A DNA stretch of 64,000 nucleotides, taken from Pestalotiopsis fici W106-1 (taxonomy: Eukaryota; Ascomycota; Sordariomycetes; Amphisphaeriales; Sporocadaceae). Shown piece after piece: positions 1-11,933 of the stretch (within the stretch, counting starts at the first letter, position 1; each line of letters starts with the position of its first letter). Made by a program: the position numbers and the translations under genes. Under the pieces are notes generated by a model. The model worked only from the letters and a program-made list of their open reading frames with translations, was not told where the DNA came from and did not search any database. The stretch lies in contig NW_006917092.1 in assembly GCF_000516985.1 (NCBI RefSeq), forward strand, positions 2,062,619 to 2,126,618. Direction: 5' to 3'.

Positions 1-1020
1 ATCAAAGCAATCATCACCTGTTCTACATAGTAGTGGACTGACTGTTTCCTGCTACACAATACAGCCAGCCAGCCTTTTGTCCTGTACCCAATGTTTGCCT
101 GCCTCCTGAATTCCTGACCGACTGATTGGATGGACGACTGATTGACAGACTGCCATGCTGAACAATTGACCAGGGAAGTGTTTGGTCGCAGCAGGGGCAC
201 CCGTCAACCGACATACCGCATGGATGCCATTCATTACTACTACATTACCTACATTATTACTGCTACTACTGCCTACCAGTACCTACGGCGTACCTAACTT
301 CAATACATTTGATACATACCTTACCTACAACACAACATCACACACTGGCTTGCACCTCATTTGCAGCCAATCCCGTCTGTTCCTCTGCATCGGATTGCCG
401 CCATGGCTCGTGCTCGTGCTCTACTACTATGTTTGTACAGTTCATCAAAAGAGAAGAAGGGGGAGAGAAAAAATATATTCCTCTGCCTGTGTGTCTCTAA
501 CCGACGTGACATATACCGACTACTTACCTACCAACCCACCTGCCTACATACATTACCTATGTACCAAACTGGCTACATACTTGCCCTGTATTGTAGCCAC
601 CAGCCATACAAATTCTACTGGCATGCCATCGATCGTCTATCCCGCCTGCTCGCGATAATCCCTTCTAGCTCGGATCCGTCCATCAGTCGACGGCTTTCAA
701 TTGTAGGTGCCACTCTTTTTCCATCCAGGGTGATCAGCCAAAGCCTGGACTCTCTTGACATTTTTATTCCCAGACCCCGCCACTTCGACCGTTGGTTTTA
801 GTGAACAGGGGTACCGGGATTTTGATACTCGAGCTTCGACTCAGTTTGTTATTTCTTGGTGAAAGATTTCTCTCTTTTTTTCTTCTGGCTCTATATCCAG
901 TCTGCACCGCCTCTTTTCTTGTCTCGCTCCCATGGAGTTGTTCGACCTCTGTTGATTCCATCCCTCCCCTCTTATCGCCCCATCCTGGGGCCTCTATCCA
1001 TTGATCTCTGTCCCTCTCCC

Positions 1021-1063
<43 letters not shown>

Positions 1064-2175
1064 GTCCCGCCGGTCTTTTATTTGTGGACATTCGCAACGG
1101 GTGTAAGGCGGGAAGCACCCATCAGCGTCGAGGTTGCGACTCTTTGCTGAACCTAGTCGCCAGGTCCTCTCACAAGCCTCTTCCTTTTTTTTAATTAATT
1201 TTTTTTTCAACACACATTTCTTTCGACGCTACGACGCGGCTACATCCTCTAGTTACCCGTAGCTGGTTAGTTAGGTACCTACCTTCTTTACTTTTGTTCT
1301 ACTCTATTCGGTACCTATCCCTAGTTGTACCTACCTACCTTACCTACATTACATTACCCACATGCATCATCTATCGTACTATATATGTTCCTTGGGCCTT
1401 CTTTTGTACCGACCAAACTAAAAAAGGAGGAGCTGGTTTTCGTCCCATTTCTTAGCCTGACGCCCGCCAGCGTCGCCGCCGCCGCCGCCGCCAAAACCGC
1501 CAAAACCGCGCGCTTCTTTTCGGCTTGCACAGAACCAGAACGGAAGGAAGGAACTAACTAACTACCTTGTAGTTTCCCCAGAGACTAAAAAGACTGGCTG
1601 GCACTGGGGACTCCTCAAGTCTTTCTCGGCAACGTTGCCTTGGTCGCACACAAACTCGTTGCGCACAATTCTTTCTCTCTCTGCCTTAGTACTTACTCAT
1701 TGGCACCATTTTTCTTGGTTTTCTTTTATTCTTTTTTTTCTCCCGCCAATTCAACCCAGAGTCTGGCGCATTTTATTTTCGACTGCTAGGAGGCAATTTT
1801 TTTTTGCGCAGAGTCTTTCCAATCCCGTCCCAGTTCATCCTCGTCTCTTTTTTCTTTTCTCCCAACCCGTTTGTGATCGGTCAATCTCCCAACCTAGAGG
1901 CGAGAGTTCATCTGGCGCAACCCCCCCGTATGTCAGTTCGTCCGAGTGCTTCGGGATTGCGACTGGGCCGGATTGTTGGGACACCTCGCGGGGGCCGCCG
2001 CTTGCGCCGGAGGTTCGGCAAGCCTAGAGGTGGCGAAACATCGTCAAACTGCACTTCATAACACACAACAGAGGCATAATTCATGGGGGGTGTCTTTACT
2101 TGACACTTGGGTACTTGAGGGGAATTGCGCTTGCTACCTACAAGTTACAAAAGAAAAGAAACATTCTTCTACATC
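1..2175. other. Upstream region and long leader of the first regulator gene
   Basis: No convincing coding sequence is seen. The stretch is rich in pyrimidine tracts and short TACCTA/TAGGTA motifs, for example around 1260-1350. It has a (CA)18 microsatellite at 1025-1060 and a short GCC run near 1475-1495. Open frames here have no ATG-led coherent protein and run through simple sequence. The last several hundred bases, with CT-rich runs, probably form the promoter and 5' leader of the gene starting at 2176. Confidence 0.5.
1025..1060. repeat. (CA)18 microsatellite
   Basis: A perfect CA dinucleotide run of 18 units lies in the non-coding region upstream of the Zn2Cys6 regulator gene. Confidence 0.95.
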
Positions 2176-4360
2176 ATGGCGCATATTTCCGATTCAGAAC
2201 ATCACAAGCGGAAACGACATGAAGACGACAATGGCGGCAAGCCTCACACCGAGCGTATCCCTCAGCCCCCGCCGCCACAATCAGGTATGTTGACGCCTTC
2301 CTAGCTCCCACCAGCTGGTATCTTTCCATCAAGCGCTCCTCTCCTATAAACTGCTCGGGCAAGCTCGGGTTTGTTCGCATTATGTTTTGCGACCCAGACA
2401 GAAGTATCTTGTTTGTCTCTTCTTGTCAATAGTGACTAGAAATTTTGCCCGAGCCTGTTTATACCCAAACCCTGAAATCTTGTGCCGGCCTTGGCAGGTA
2501 CTGCATCCGGATGTCGCTTCGCATACTCCGTAGCTGCTGGCTCTCGTCGCTTCTTTAGTCTTGATACGTGGAGCAGTGTGTTGTTCGCTGACAGCAGGCA
2601 TAGGCAATCAGGCACCAATCAACTATCTTGCCAGGGTCAACGCCGGAAAGCTCAAGCTCATACAAGGCGACACGGAGACATTCACTGATGTGCTCACCCT
2701 CATCAATGAATATGAAGGTAATGCAACATGACCATGCCCACGTCAGGGTTACACGCCCGCTAATCATTATAAAATACATTCAGGCGTCTTGAGCCGCCAT
2801 GAAAGCTTCGCCTCAAACCTAGGCGCGAAGCTCATGGGGCCGCGCTTGCTCAAAGCTATGGAGGGAATCTTCGATGGCCCCATCGTGACTATTCCCACGC
2901 AGACCTCAATCAGTCTGGATCCCATCACCTGGGTCGATATTGTGGAGTTTTCGAAAGCAAGACCGGCAGAATTCAACCTTACAACGAACCCCAACGGGAG
3001 TCGATGCTGTCAATTTTTTTTAAAGGGCGTGCAGGTGGAGATCTCTGAAGATGATTGGCGAGTCATCGTCTCCGGAACACTGGACAGAAATCGTCTGATT
3101 CCGCCGCAGCCACTTGAGGAGGACGAAACGGCAGAGTTCGCAACACTTGAAATCTTGGAACAACGCTTGAAAGTATTGATCAAGAAGGCCGATGAGGTGG
3201 CGGGCAAGGCACGGCAACTCAACTACCACCTCAGCGGGCGTAAAGCTGCCATCGGCAGTCGCAGGTCGACGCAGCATGGCACAGGATCCACATCATCTGG
3301 TTTTCAGGCAGTTAACCAAGCTGGGCCCCCCTCTGGCCCCAATCACCACGGCTACGACTTGCATGCGGATCTACTCCAGCAGTTCGTCACACACAATCCA
3401 TCGAACCGCCTGCCATCTGTCGGCTCCGTCCCACCTACTCCGGGGACCATCGCCACTGCCACGTCCACACCCAGGACTTCGATCCAACAGCAAGTCTTGA
3501 CTTCCGTGAGTAACCGCCCGTCGCCCGGCGCTTATCCCTCAGAGATTGGTCCCAAAGACCCGGACGACGAACAACGAGCCCTCGTCACGGCTAGGGTCGA
3601 CAAGCTGGCACGAGGAGACGAAATTGTACCTCCATGCGACAGGTGCCGGAGGCTCAAGACGCCCTGCATAAAACATCTCACAGCCTGCCAAGGGTGTACC
3701 AAAAAACATGCTAGGTGCAGCTGGAAAGCACTTACTGACGAGGAGGTCGCATGGTTGAGACACGAGTCAGGGGACGGCAGCGGAGTTGGCGGTGGCGCTG
3801 GAGAAGATACCGGGGATGAGCACCGGGAGCGCAGATATGGCAGCCAGTCGGCGCCCAGCTCGCAGCAGGACCCGAACGAGCCCAGGCGTCTCTCAGACCG
3901 AAGCGACGACCCTGGCCCCAGCAGATCCGTGTCGCGAATCGCCATAGGCCGAAGTGCTGATGACATATGGAGGATGGGCACGAGCTCGAGCAGCCGGCGG
4001 GACTCAATGGACGTTGATGTTGACCCCAGGGATACGCACGGCCTACGCCCGACTGGTCGTGTCGAGTTGCACGCGACAGCCCGGGAGCTGCATGGCCACG
4101 GGCCCTCTGGTACGACGCCCTCGGGTCGCGAGAGCAGCATCACATCTCCGCGTGGCGGGGGAAGGAGTGGGCCCTAGTCGGACTCTACAGAGCCCTCGCA
4201 ACTAGAGGTTGAACCATTTCTCGATAGTCTTTATCGTGCAGGAGAGAGCCCCGAAGTCTCAGAGCTGCTTCAAGATGAAGAGGAACTTCGGGACTTGCCT
4301 CAGGCTCACGTGAATGAGAGTTTAGACACAGAGGAACGCCCAGCAATGGAAGAGTGTTGA
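2176..4360 (+). CDS. Zn2Cys6-type fungal regulator with internal zinc cluster
   Basis: Predicted nuclear DNA-binding protein of about 574 aa. Exons read as 2176-2284, 2598-2717, 2784-4109 and 4191-4360. The first three joins keep frame and give a continuous conserved-looking N-terminus (INYLARVNAGKLKL). A zinc cluster CDRCRRLKTPC...C..C......C, spacing C-x2-C-x6-C-x6-C-x2-C-x6-C, lies at about residues 361-388. That is mid-protein, not N-terminal as in GAL4-type factors. The N-terminal third looks like a separate conserved domain that I cannot name, and the region after the zinc cluster is low-complexity, rich in Ser, Gly, Arg and Asp. The uncertain point is the end. Without the last intron, a TAG at 4175-4177 gives 540 aa. 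With a GTACGA..CTACAG intron (4110-4190, 81 nt) the frame runs on into an acidic tail ending at TGA 4358-4360. Targets are unknown. Confidence 0.75.
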
Positions 4361-5284
4361 GGAGTATCAGTCATTTGTCGAAAATCATCGTGAAGCCTAG
4401 GAGATGCTTCAATGGTTATGCTTGACTTTTCATAACTGACCTGGCTATTACCGACCCTTGGTCTCAACCGCACTCACTGCGCTCAGTCAAGCCGAGCTCC
4501 CAAGCAAAATGCAAGTCGACCACACAACAAATAAAGAGAGATAGGATATGGTCACCCTTGGGCAAGTGAGATGAATTATTCCGTTCTGACCAGGCGACGA
4601 TGGCAACTCACTGCGGGGCCAACAACAGCATTTTATAATTCTTTATTTATCTTTTTCCTGTTCTTTCTCTCTTTTGAGCGAGTATAGCTCTTATTTTATT
4701 ACTCTTAGAGAAGAGTGTTGGCAGTCCATTTGGAAGGGAGAGGGAGACACCAAACAGAGACAAGGGACCACGAGACATAGTTTGATACCCATATAAATAT
4801 TTTTGAGACCCTTTCTTCTGGCTGGGATCAGCAGCTTTGCCAGGGAATCGGACCCGTTTCTACAATGCAGACTCAATTCGATTCATTCAATTCTGAGAAC
4901 TAAACACCTTTGAACAGTCTCTGGTCATATGACAACCATCGCCTGATGACCTCGGCTCAAATTTGGGGGTTATGATCATGGGCAACTTAACCAGACATCA
5001 TATTTTGGAGTGAACTGCTAAAAAATGATATTTCTTCTGCCTTATACTATTGACTCGTTTGTCCTATGTGAATCCAAAAAAGTGATATACGGGTTATCTC
5101 AAGATTCTCTCGTTGATCTTGATTGGTTTTGGACCGAGTCTCCAAGTCTTCCTACACCGGTCATGGTTTCTAATGAAGACCTGAGATGTCTTCAATCTTA
5201 TAGCACACGCGTTCAGTACCCTCGCGAGAACCATGTTCGCCCTTGGTTCACGCCATGCTGACAGCTAATTTGGTGCTCCCTCCC
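4361..5284. other. Convergent intergenic region
   Basis: This AT-richer stretch between the convergent regulator gene and PAN3 presumably holds both 3' UTRs. No coherent coding frame or RNA gene was recognised. Confidence 0.5.
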
Positions 5285-8200
5285 CTAGAACACGCCGCGG
5301 GGCGCTGCAGTTTTCGGCTGGCCAGCTTTCTGGAGTTCCTGGAAGGCGTTGGTTACCTGTTTCTTCAGCTCTTTGTAGGTGACCACAAAAGACGTTTGAT
5401 GATCACGGCTTGTCATGAAAACCTTCTCGTCGATCCCAGCATCCAGTTTGTTCAAGCACGAAAGCATGTGACCCAAGTTCAGAACAGGGTTATTATTGGC
5501 ATCAACCTGGTGAAAGACGTAGTCGCGGAATAACTTCAAGGTATAGCGCTCGCCATTCTCAGCCCAGTTTGGATCGTTATCGAACTCGGGCCTCTCATTA
5601 ATCGTGCCAAGCTTCATCAGCAGTCGGGCAATTCTGCCATTCTCAAGCTCCTTGTGAATCTCGGATGTGATCTCGTCGTAAGCGTGGAGAGAGGCATCAA
5701 AAGAGTCAAAGAGGTGGTGGGCGATTGATTGTAGTAAGAAGCCAATGTGTTTCTGCTCTGGTGCTTCGGCGCTTGGAGGTGAGATCAGCCAAAAGACGAG
5801 CTCCTTGAGCTCCGCAGAATAATTGGTCTGCTGGAAAGATTGCCAGGAGGCTTGAACATTGTGGATTTGGTTTTGGTTAAGGCAGAGGCTTAAGATGAGC
5901 TTGCCCAGATCTACCAGATCCTCATGCTGGAGCTCTGCCAAGGGACGGGGATTGTCGTATTCCAGAACGTCCAGAATCATGCAGGCACTCAGCCGGATGC
6001 GATTCTTCTCGGTCAGGATGATCTTGGTTGGGTGAATGCAGCGTGCTGCCAGCTCGCCATTGTGAATTGTCTTGAGCGCATTGCAAATCTGGGATATATA
6101 GCTCCAGAGCGAGCTTTCTGCAATGGAGGGCTTGAAACGACCACCCGTGAAATGCTGTTCGGCCAAAGTCTTGGAGCAAGGGTGGTAGTTGTGAATGAAG
6201 ATGAGGGACGTGTCGCCAAAATCTCTCGAGGTGAACACCTCGACTGGCGTCACGATGCCACCACTGCTGATGCGTTTCCACTTGCTAAGTGGAGTATTTG
6301 TTGACTCCTTGCCACTCACTCGGGCACCTTGAAGCCTACGTAGACAGTAGACATGCCCATTCTTTTTGGAAGTAGCCTTGTATACCCAGCATACAACATT
6401 ACCAAAGAGGCTGGATTGGCCGCTCTTGGGCCCTTCCAGCGGGACAAGAGAATGGTATGGCTGGACTTCAGGTAGCTGAGAACTCTGCATTACCTGCCGG
6501 GTTGCTGCAGACTTCTTTTGAAGATCCTCTCTGAATTCGTTGGAGATGAAGAAATCATGAGCTTGGCGCTGGTAGGCCGCCAAATCTGATCTGGCAGGGC
6601 CGACGGGTGCGTAGAGATGGTATTGCAATGGTTGAACAGGCGCAGTATACAAACCCGGATTCGGATAGTACGACGCACCGGCCGCAGCCGCCAAAGGGTT
6701 GTGATCTTCGGCATATGGATTGAATTGGGTAGAGAGCGCCTGGTTCATGCCGACCATAGAAAATGCTTCATACAGGCCAGTATTGGAGTCGGCGTTTATG
6801 CCATTGGACGTGGAACTCGTGTTGAGGTCGTAGTTTTGCGTCTGCGGTGTAAATTCCCGCACGGCCGCTGGATTCATAAAGCCTGTGTCGCCATCCTGAT
6901 GCATGGCCTGGGCAGTAGCTGATGTATGGGGTAAGCGATCGATGGAGCTCAAAGGAGCGGCGTATTGCAACTTACTATTTGCGGCCCCTTTCGGAGTGAA
7001 GGGTGTCGCATTGGCAGTCTGGGAAGAAAAGGTGGATTTCTTGGTGCCTCCCAGCAGCTGGGCAGGAGTGAAAGAGGGCGAGTCGACATTGAGTTGCTTT
7101 TTGGCACTGTCAAACAGGTTAGCAAATGGACAAGTCTCGTCACATCTCGCATGTTGTGGTTTGAATGCTGTAGGTGCTCGACGTAAACGAGAGATTTCGG
7201 CTTCGCTTGTGGAAGGCTGGTTGAAGCTCGCTGGAGTGGACAATGCAGATGATGATGATGATGATGATGATGCAAGAGGCACGGGTGTGGCTTCAAATGC
7301 TGCATTTCCGAAATTGAAACGGGCCAACCTTGCTTCTGCCATGGCTGGAGGGCTCTGTGGGACTCTCGGTGCCTCTACAATGAAACCGCCCGTATCAATC
7401 TCGAGGTTCACTGGACTCAGCATGGCCTTGCCCTTGCCTTTGTTCAATTGCTGGCGTTTAGGCAGTGCAGCAATCTGCGCAGAAGTAGATAGAGACGGAA
7501 AGTCTTCGTAGCTCTCCGTATTAAAATGGTCCGGGGATGTGTCATCCCTGGTAAGCTCGAGGCTGTGATTTGCTTCAACAGCCGAAGTGCTAGCGGGAAG
7601 TTCTTGAGACGATGATTGATCATGGGAATCACCATCATCAGTATCATCATCGACAAGCTGGCGCCGAAGCGCTGTCGCCGTAGGAAGCAGACCAGGCGTT
7701 TTTCGGGAATCCATGATGGAGTCGAAGAGCCAACGACGTGATCGATTGTGTGTATGATCGTGTCTCAACGCCAGTACACCTGATCTTGGAAGAATCGTCT
7801 TCGACGAAAGCTAGGCATCCGGTAGAGACAAGGGCATTTCTGGTGTTGCCCAGGGGGTTTCATGGGAATTTGCAGCCTGTCTCCAGATACGGCGCGGACG
7901 TGGTGTGATGCGTTCGTGATTTGACCCCCCCAAAAAGAGGCAGGGTTTTGGGCGAAGTTGTGTTGGGTGGGGGGGTTTTTTTCTTTTCTTCTTCTTCCTT
8001 TTTGATTTTCTTTGGAATAATCACCCAATCCAATACAAGCAAGCAGTTTGCTCAATTGATCCATCAAACTTTCCAGAGGTGAAAGCAACTGCGCAGCCTC
8101 CACAAAGCGCCTTCCACCTTGACATGGCCTTTTCCATGGTTCGTCCGGACAATCGGAGCAGCCATCCCACGATTTCTTTCTCATACAAAGCCCACGGCAC

Positions 8201-8642
8201 TGGCACTGGCACGGCGAGAGAAGAGCAGAGTACACCAGAGTGAGCCATGCAGCCAGGTGTAATGTATTTACCCACAAACTGATTGAGACACAACCTAATG
8301 AAATCACTTGGCACTTACGAATCTATAGAATTGGACGATCCCTTATTCTGGTCGTGGTTAAAGGCACAGCCCTGGTCCTCGTAGCGGCAATGCCCGTATA
8401 TAAGCACATTCCGGCACAATGTGTCCTTGGTGTCTGCAATGTTGTGTAAGCATGCCGTTGCAAAGTTCTCGGGGGGGAGCAGCGGCGTCATCATTATATG
8501 CCTTCCTACAATTCTGCAAAGCCGCCCAGTCTGCTCGTGTCGCATGTGCGTGGGTATTATTTTGCTGCTCACCTCGCGTCTTGGGCCGCGGGGAAGCCAT
8601 CTGCCTCCCTCGGTCGCCTTGCGTAAACCGGGAGGTCGCCAT
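5285..8642 (-). CDS. PAN2-PAN3 deadenylation complex subunit PAN3
   Basis: Cytoplasmic adaptor of the poly(A)-specific ribonuclease PAN2; it binds poly(A)/Pab1 and recruits the nuclease for the first phase of mRNA deadenylation. Exons on the minus strand: 8642-8573, 8433-8319 and 7106-5285, about 668 aa, a usual fungal length. Exons 1-2 encode a CCCH finger (C30-x8-C39-x6-C46-x3-H50, CRNVLIYGHC). Exon 3 opens with AKKQLNVDSPSFTP, a PAN3 signature, and carries a PAM2-like/low-complexity zone, the pseudokinase domain and the C-terminal coiled coil plus knob domain. The splice join TC|TGCC gives NSIDSAKKQLN in frame. The acceptor at 7107 has a textbook GCTAAC branch site. Odd feature: intron 2 is about 1.2 kb, far larger than its neighbours, and its 3' half is an open frame continuous with exon 3. 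Confidence 0.93.
7107..7790 (-). other. Long open frame inside PAN3 intron 2, in phase with exon 3
   Basis: From just after a TAG near 7790 the minus strand is open for about 220 codons up to the exon 3 acceptor, and continues in the same frame into PAN3. The first ATG encodes MDSRKTPGLL, about 20 codons into the frame. The composition (acidic/Ser-rich stretch, KGKGKA, a poly-Ser run from (GAT)8 on the plus strand, a Cys-containing end CDETCPFANLF) looks like disordered protein. It could be a PAN3 isoform with an alternative N-terminus, a cassette exon or a nested gene. I recognise no family. Confidence 0.45.
7248..7272. repeat. (GAT)8 trinucleotide run
   Basis: Eight GAT units on the plus strand. 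On the minus strand they read as eight serine codons in the open frame inside PAN3 intron 2. Confidence 0.9.
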
Positions 8643-8683
8643 TGCTTCTTTCGACGAGATTCCGGAGATCCTGGGGCTGGCAT

Positions 8684-8809
8684 TCAGTCGTCGCCGTCGC
8701 GGGCCGTGACGTAGCGCGTCAGAGGGGCGGCCGGTTGGTTAGGGCTGTGAGCAGCGGCGCGTCGACGCTGTTGCTGCTGTAACTGCTGCTCCTGTTGAAT
8801 CTGCAACCC
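8684..8809 (-). CDS. Possible terminal exon of an unrecognised gene, partial
   Basis: After an ATGTAG acceptor the minus strand reads a Gln-rich segment (LQIQQEQQLQQQQRRR) and then APLTRYVTARDGDD before TGA at 8684-8686. The regular codon pattern and acidic C-terminus look like a real protein end. I could not find convincing upstream exons between about 8820 and 9170, so the gene is unassigned. It would end only 41 nt before the PAN3 start codon on the same strand. The alternative is a chance frame in the PAN3 leader. Confidence 0.3.
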   Translation of the reverse strand, partial: GLQIQQEQQLQQQQRRRAAAHSPNQPAAPLTRYVTARDGDD

Positions 8810-10303
8810 CTACATAAAGGAATGGCGCGAATCAGCAATCTGCGACGTGGGAATGAAGAGGAATTGACGAGACAACAGGCGACCGACGCCCCCCAGCCGA
8901 GCCAGCCACGACACGAAAAATTGCACCAGTGAAAAAGGGCGTGGTCGTGAGCGTCCTGTTGCCAGTGCGCGTTGGCGAGGGCGAAATGGGCGAGTATATG
9001 CTCTGCACCAAGGGGTTTCCTTTGGGCCACGCACGCGTGGTGGATGACAAAGAACTTCCGTGCGAGCAACAAGTGGAAGCAAGTCTATTGATTCCAGCAT
9101 ACCCTAATAAATCAACGCGATGAACACCTACTCGTCGGCCTATTCTGCTCCCATCTTAACGCTATCAGAATGGCGCCTCGGACGAGCCTTCAAAATGCAC
9201 CTCGTGCGCTGGGTGCGAGGCGGATAGCAGGACGCGCGCGGGACAGAAGAAATACAATGTCGGCAGAATCAACGGGTGAGGTTGGCGATAAGGTGCAGAC
9301 GGATAGGATAATGCAGTAAAGGTGGGATGTGCCCAGTGAAGCGGCGCCCCGATACTTTCAGCACGTTAGGTACGGCGCCAAGCCTTGGGTCTTACGCAGT
9401 CAGCCTCCCGTGCACGCAAGTACCTACATTACCTACGCATGTATCTTTGCATATTATCTCTATACTGTGCAACTACGCATAGGTACTCACAGTACTGACT
9501 AGCAGTCTCAATTCTGACTCCTCATCACCTAATCCCAGACTCAGTAGTCCTGTGTATAAGTAGGCATTGTGACCCTGCGGCCTAGAAAACAGATCCAAGC
9601 CGCTAAGCCACTTGGGGCACTATACTATTAGTCAGTCACTGAGCCTCATGCCTTGTGCCCCGGGAGACGCGTTCTGGTCGTCCAAGAGCCAGATCAGGTA
9701 TTTAGAAAACAACTAGCTAAAGTGAAAAGGTTCTCCTTGAAAGAAATTCCATATAGCGTTAATCGAATGTGTTTATACTCGATTCTGTATGCATACCAAA
9801 CTCATTGCATAGCCAAAAAAAAAAAAGAAAGAAAGAAAAGTATATGGACGACTAGTTCCCGCCGTCCAGGCTGAAGGTACCGTAGATCTCCTAGCACAGC
9901 AGAATAAAACACCGAGACTAGTCCATTTCAAGAACTCATCTTCGTCATTAATGCCACGCAGCTTCCCCAGAATCCCTGAATGTCCCGCTGATGCGATTCC
10001 CATCTTCTGCCCAGCATCGCCTTTCTGATTGCTGTTCACGTTCATCTTTCTTTGTATAATTTTTGCTCACTTGTTTTTGGGTTAGTTGTTCATCAGGGTC
10101 CACAAGTCAGTGCCTGTTTAAAGTCTGAATCGCGCATCTTAGGTGCAGGATCCCCCCCCAATTCCAAAGTCCAAGCATCCGGTTCTACCTTGCAACTCCC
10201 CAGGCACCGAGGCCTGAGCTATTAGGCAGTTTCGTCCACGCATATTTCATGGCTTTCTGCAAACCAGAGTGCACAATTATTGGATGACTGCGCGAAATTT
10301 ACC
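8810..10303. other. Upstream region of PAN3 and of the UBX gene
   Basis: No complete gene was recognised. A short ATG-led frame of about 49 codons starts at 9170 (+) but shows no family signature. TACCTA-type motifs and an A/GAAA-rich tract near 9815-9840 are present. The region should hold both divergent promoters. Confidence 0.4.
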
Positions 10304-11933
10304 ATGTCAGACGACGCCGGTATCGACATAAGCCAGCTCTCAGCTGAGCAACAAGAAGCCCTTGAGCAATACACGGCGGTGACGGCGCAAGAAGTCAAAG
10401 ATGCCGTGCCACTACTCCAGAGGTCGCAATGGAACGTACAAGTAAGATACCAGCCGCGAGACTCCGTCGGATCCCGCCAGAGACTGACCAAAACCTCAGA
10501 TAGCCATTGCCAAGTTCTTTGACGGTGAAGGTCCTGATCCATTAGCCGAGGCCATCGCCGCCCAGGACTCGATACCACCACCCGTCGCAGCACGGCATGA
10601 GAACCTGCAGGAGTCCTTTCTGGCTGATGCCTCACCTTTTGGACTACCAGCGTCCCGACGAAACCGACCGAACCCGGCTCCCCGAGTTGTACCCCCACCG
10701 GTAACGACACATAACCCGCCGCTGCTGCTCGCGATCGTCTTTGGTCCCTTCCACCTGGGCTACCGTGCTCTCTCAACTTTGTTCCGCACCTTCGTCTACA
10801 TTCTTTCTTTTCTTCCCGCGCCGATTCGTCCGCGTGCCATCACCACGAGCGTGACATCAGGCTGGAAGGGCACGGCTGGGCGGCGTATGCTGCTGCCGCG
10901 GGATACTGCGGCGCGGTTCAGACGTGAATTCGAGGAAGAATATGGGCCCGAGACGGGTCTGCCGTTTATCGAGTCCGGTTTTGCACAGGCGCTCGACACC
11001 GCCAAGCGCGACCTCAAATTTTTACTTATTGTGCTCATGTCGCCCGAGCATGACGACACTGAATCCTTTACGCGCGAGACTCTGCTCGCGCCCGATGTGC
11101 GCAGCTTCCTCGCCGATCCAGCCAACGACATACTACTATGGGGTGGCAACGTGCTCGACTCGGAAGCATATCAGGTGGCCCAGGAGTATAATGCGACCAA
11201 GTTCCCTTTCTCATGCCTCATTTGCCTCACCCCCAAAGAGGGCAGCACCCGCATGAGCATCGTCAAGCGCCTTGTCGGACCTGTCTCGAGCTCTACATAT
11301 CTGGCCGAGATTCAGTCGGCTATCAACAAGTATTCGCCAGATCTGGCGGCTGCGCGTGCCGAGCGCACTGCCAATGAGGCCGCACGCAATGTCCGCGCCG
11401 AGCAGGACAGTGCATATGAGCGTAGCTTAGCCGTGGACCGTGAGAGGGCGCGCCAGAAGAAGGAAGCCGAGGCCGCAGCGAGGGATGCTGAAAAGCGGGC
11501 TCTCGAAGAAGCGGCGGCAGCGGAGCGAAGAGCTCAGCAAAAAGAGCAGTGGCGGAGATGGCGCGTTACCAAGATCGTTCCTGAACCAGACGCCAGCGTC
11601 AAGGAGGTGGTGCGTCTGGCCCTCAAGATGCCCGAGGACTCGGGGGTCGGCCGCATCGTACGGCGATTCGCAGCTTCTACGACAGTCGAGGAATTGTATG
11701 CATTCGTGGAGTGTTACGATCTGCTTTCTAGTTCAGAAGAGATTGACGAGGACCGAGAGGAGCCAGAGGGCTACAAGCATGAATACGCCTTCAGGATCGC
11801 TGGGCTCATGCCAAGGATTGTATATGAACCGGATAGCACTGCAACATTAGGGGAGAAGATAGGAAGGAGTGGAAATCTAATAGTCGAGAGCATCGTGGAT
11901 GAGGATGAGGACGGAGATGCAGACGAAGATTGA
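10304..11933 (+). CDS. UBX2/FAF2-like UBX-domain ER protein
   Basis: Likely ER-membrane recruiter of the Cdc48/p97 ATPase for ER-associated degradation and lipid-droplet control. Exons 10304-10441 and 10500-11933 (intron 58 nt, branch CTGACC) give 523 aa. Residues about 8-46 form a UBA-like helix bundle (LSAEQQEALEQYTAVT). A hydrophobic hairpin follows (LLLAIVFGPFHLGYRALSTL), matching the membrane loop of the family. Next come a UAS thioredoxin-like domain, an Ala/Glu/Arg coiled coil and a C-terminal UBX domain. The domain order UBA-hairpin-UAS-coiled coil-UBX is that of FAF2/UBXD8 and Ubx2. The C-terminus ends in an acidic tail. The start was chosen as the first ATG in frame, just before the UBA-like region. 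Confidence 0.88.

Noticed and set aside
764..1213. Minus-strand open frame of 149 codons across the CA repeat
   Set aside because: It translates the (CA)18 microsatellite and pyrimidine tracts into low-complexity peptide with no family motif.
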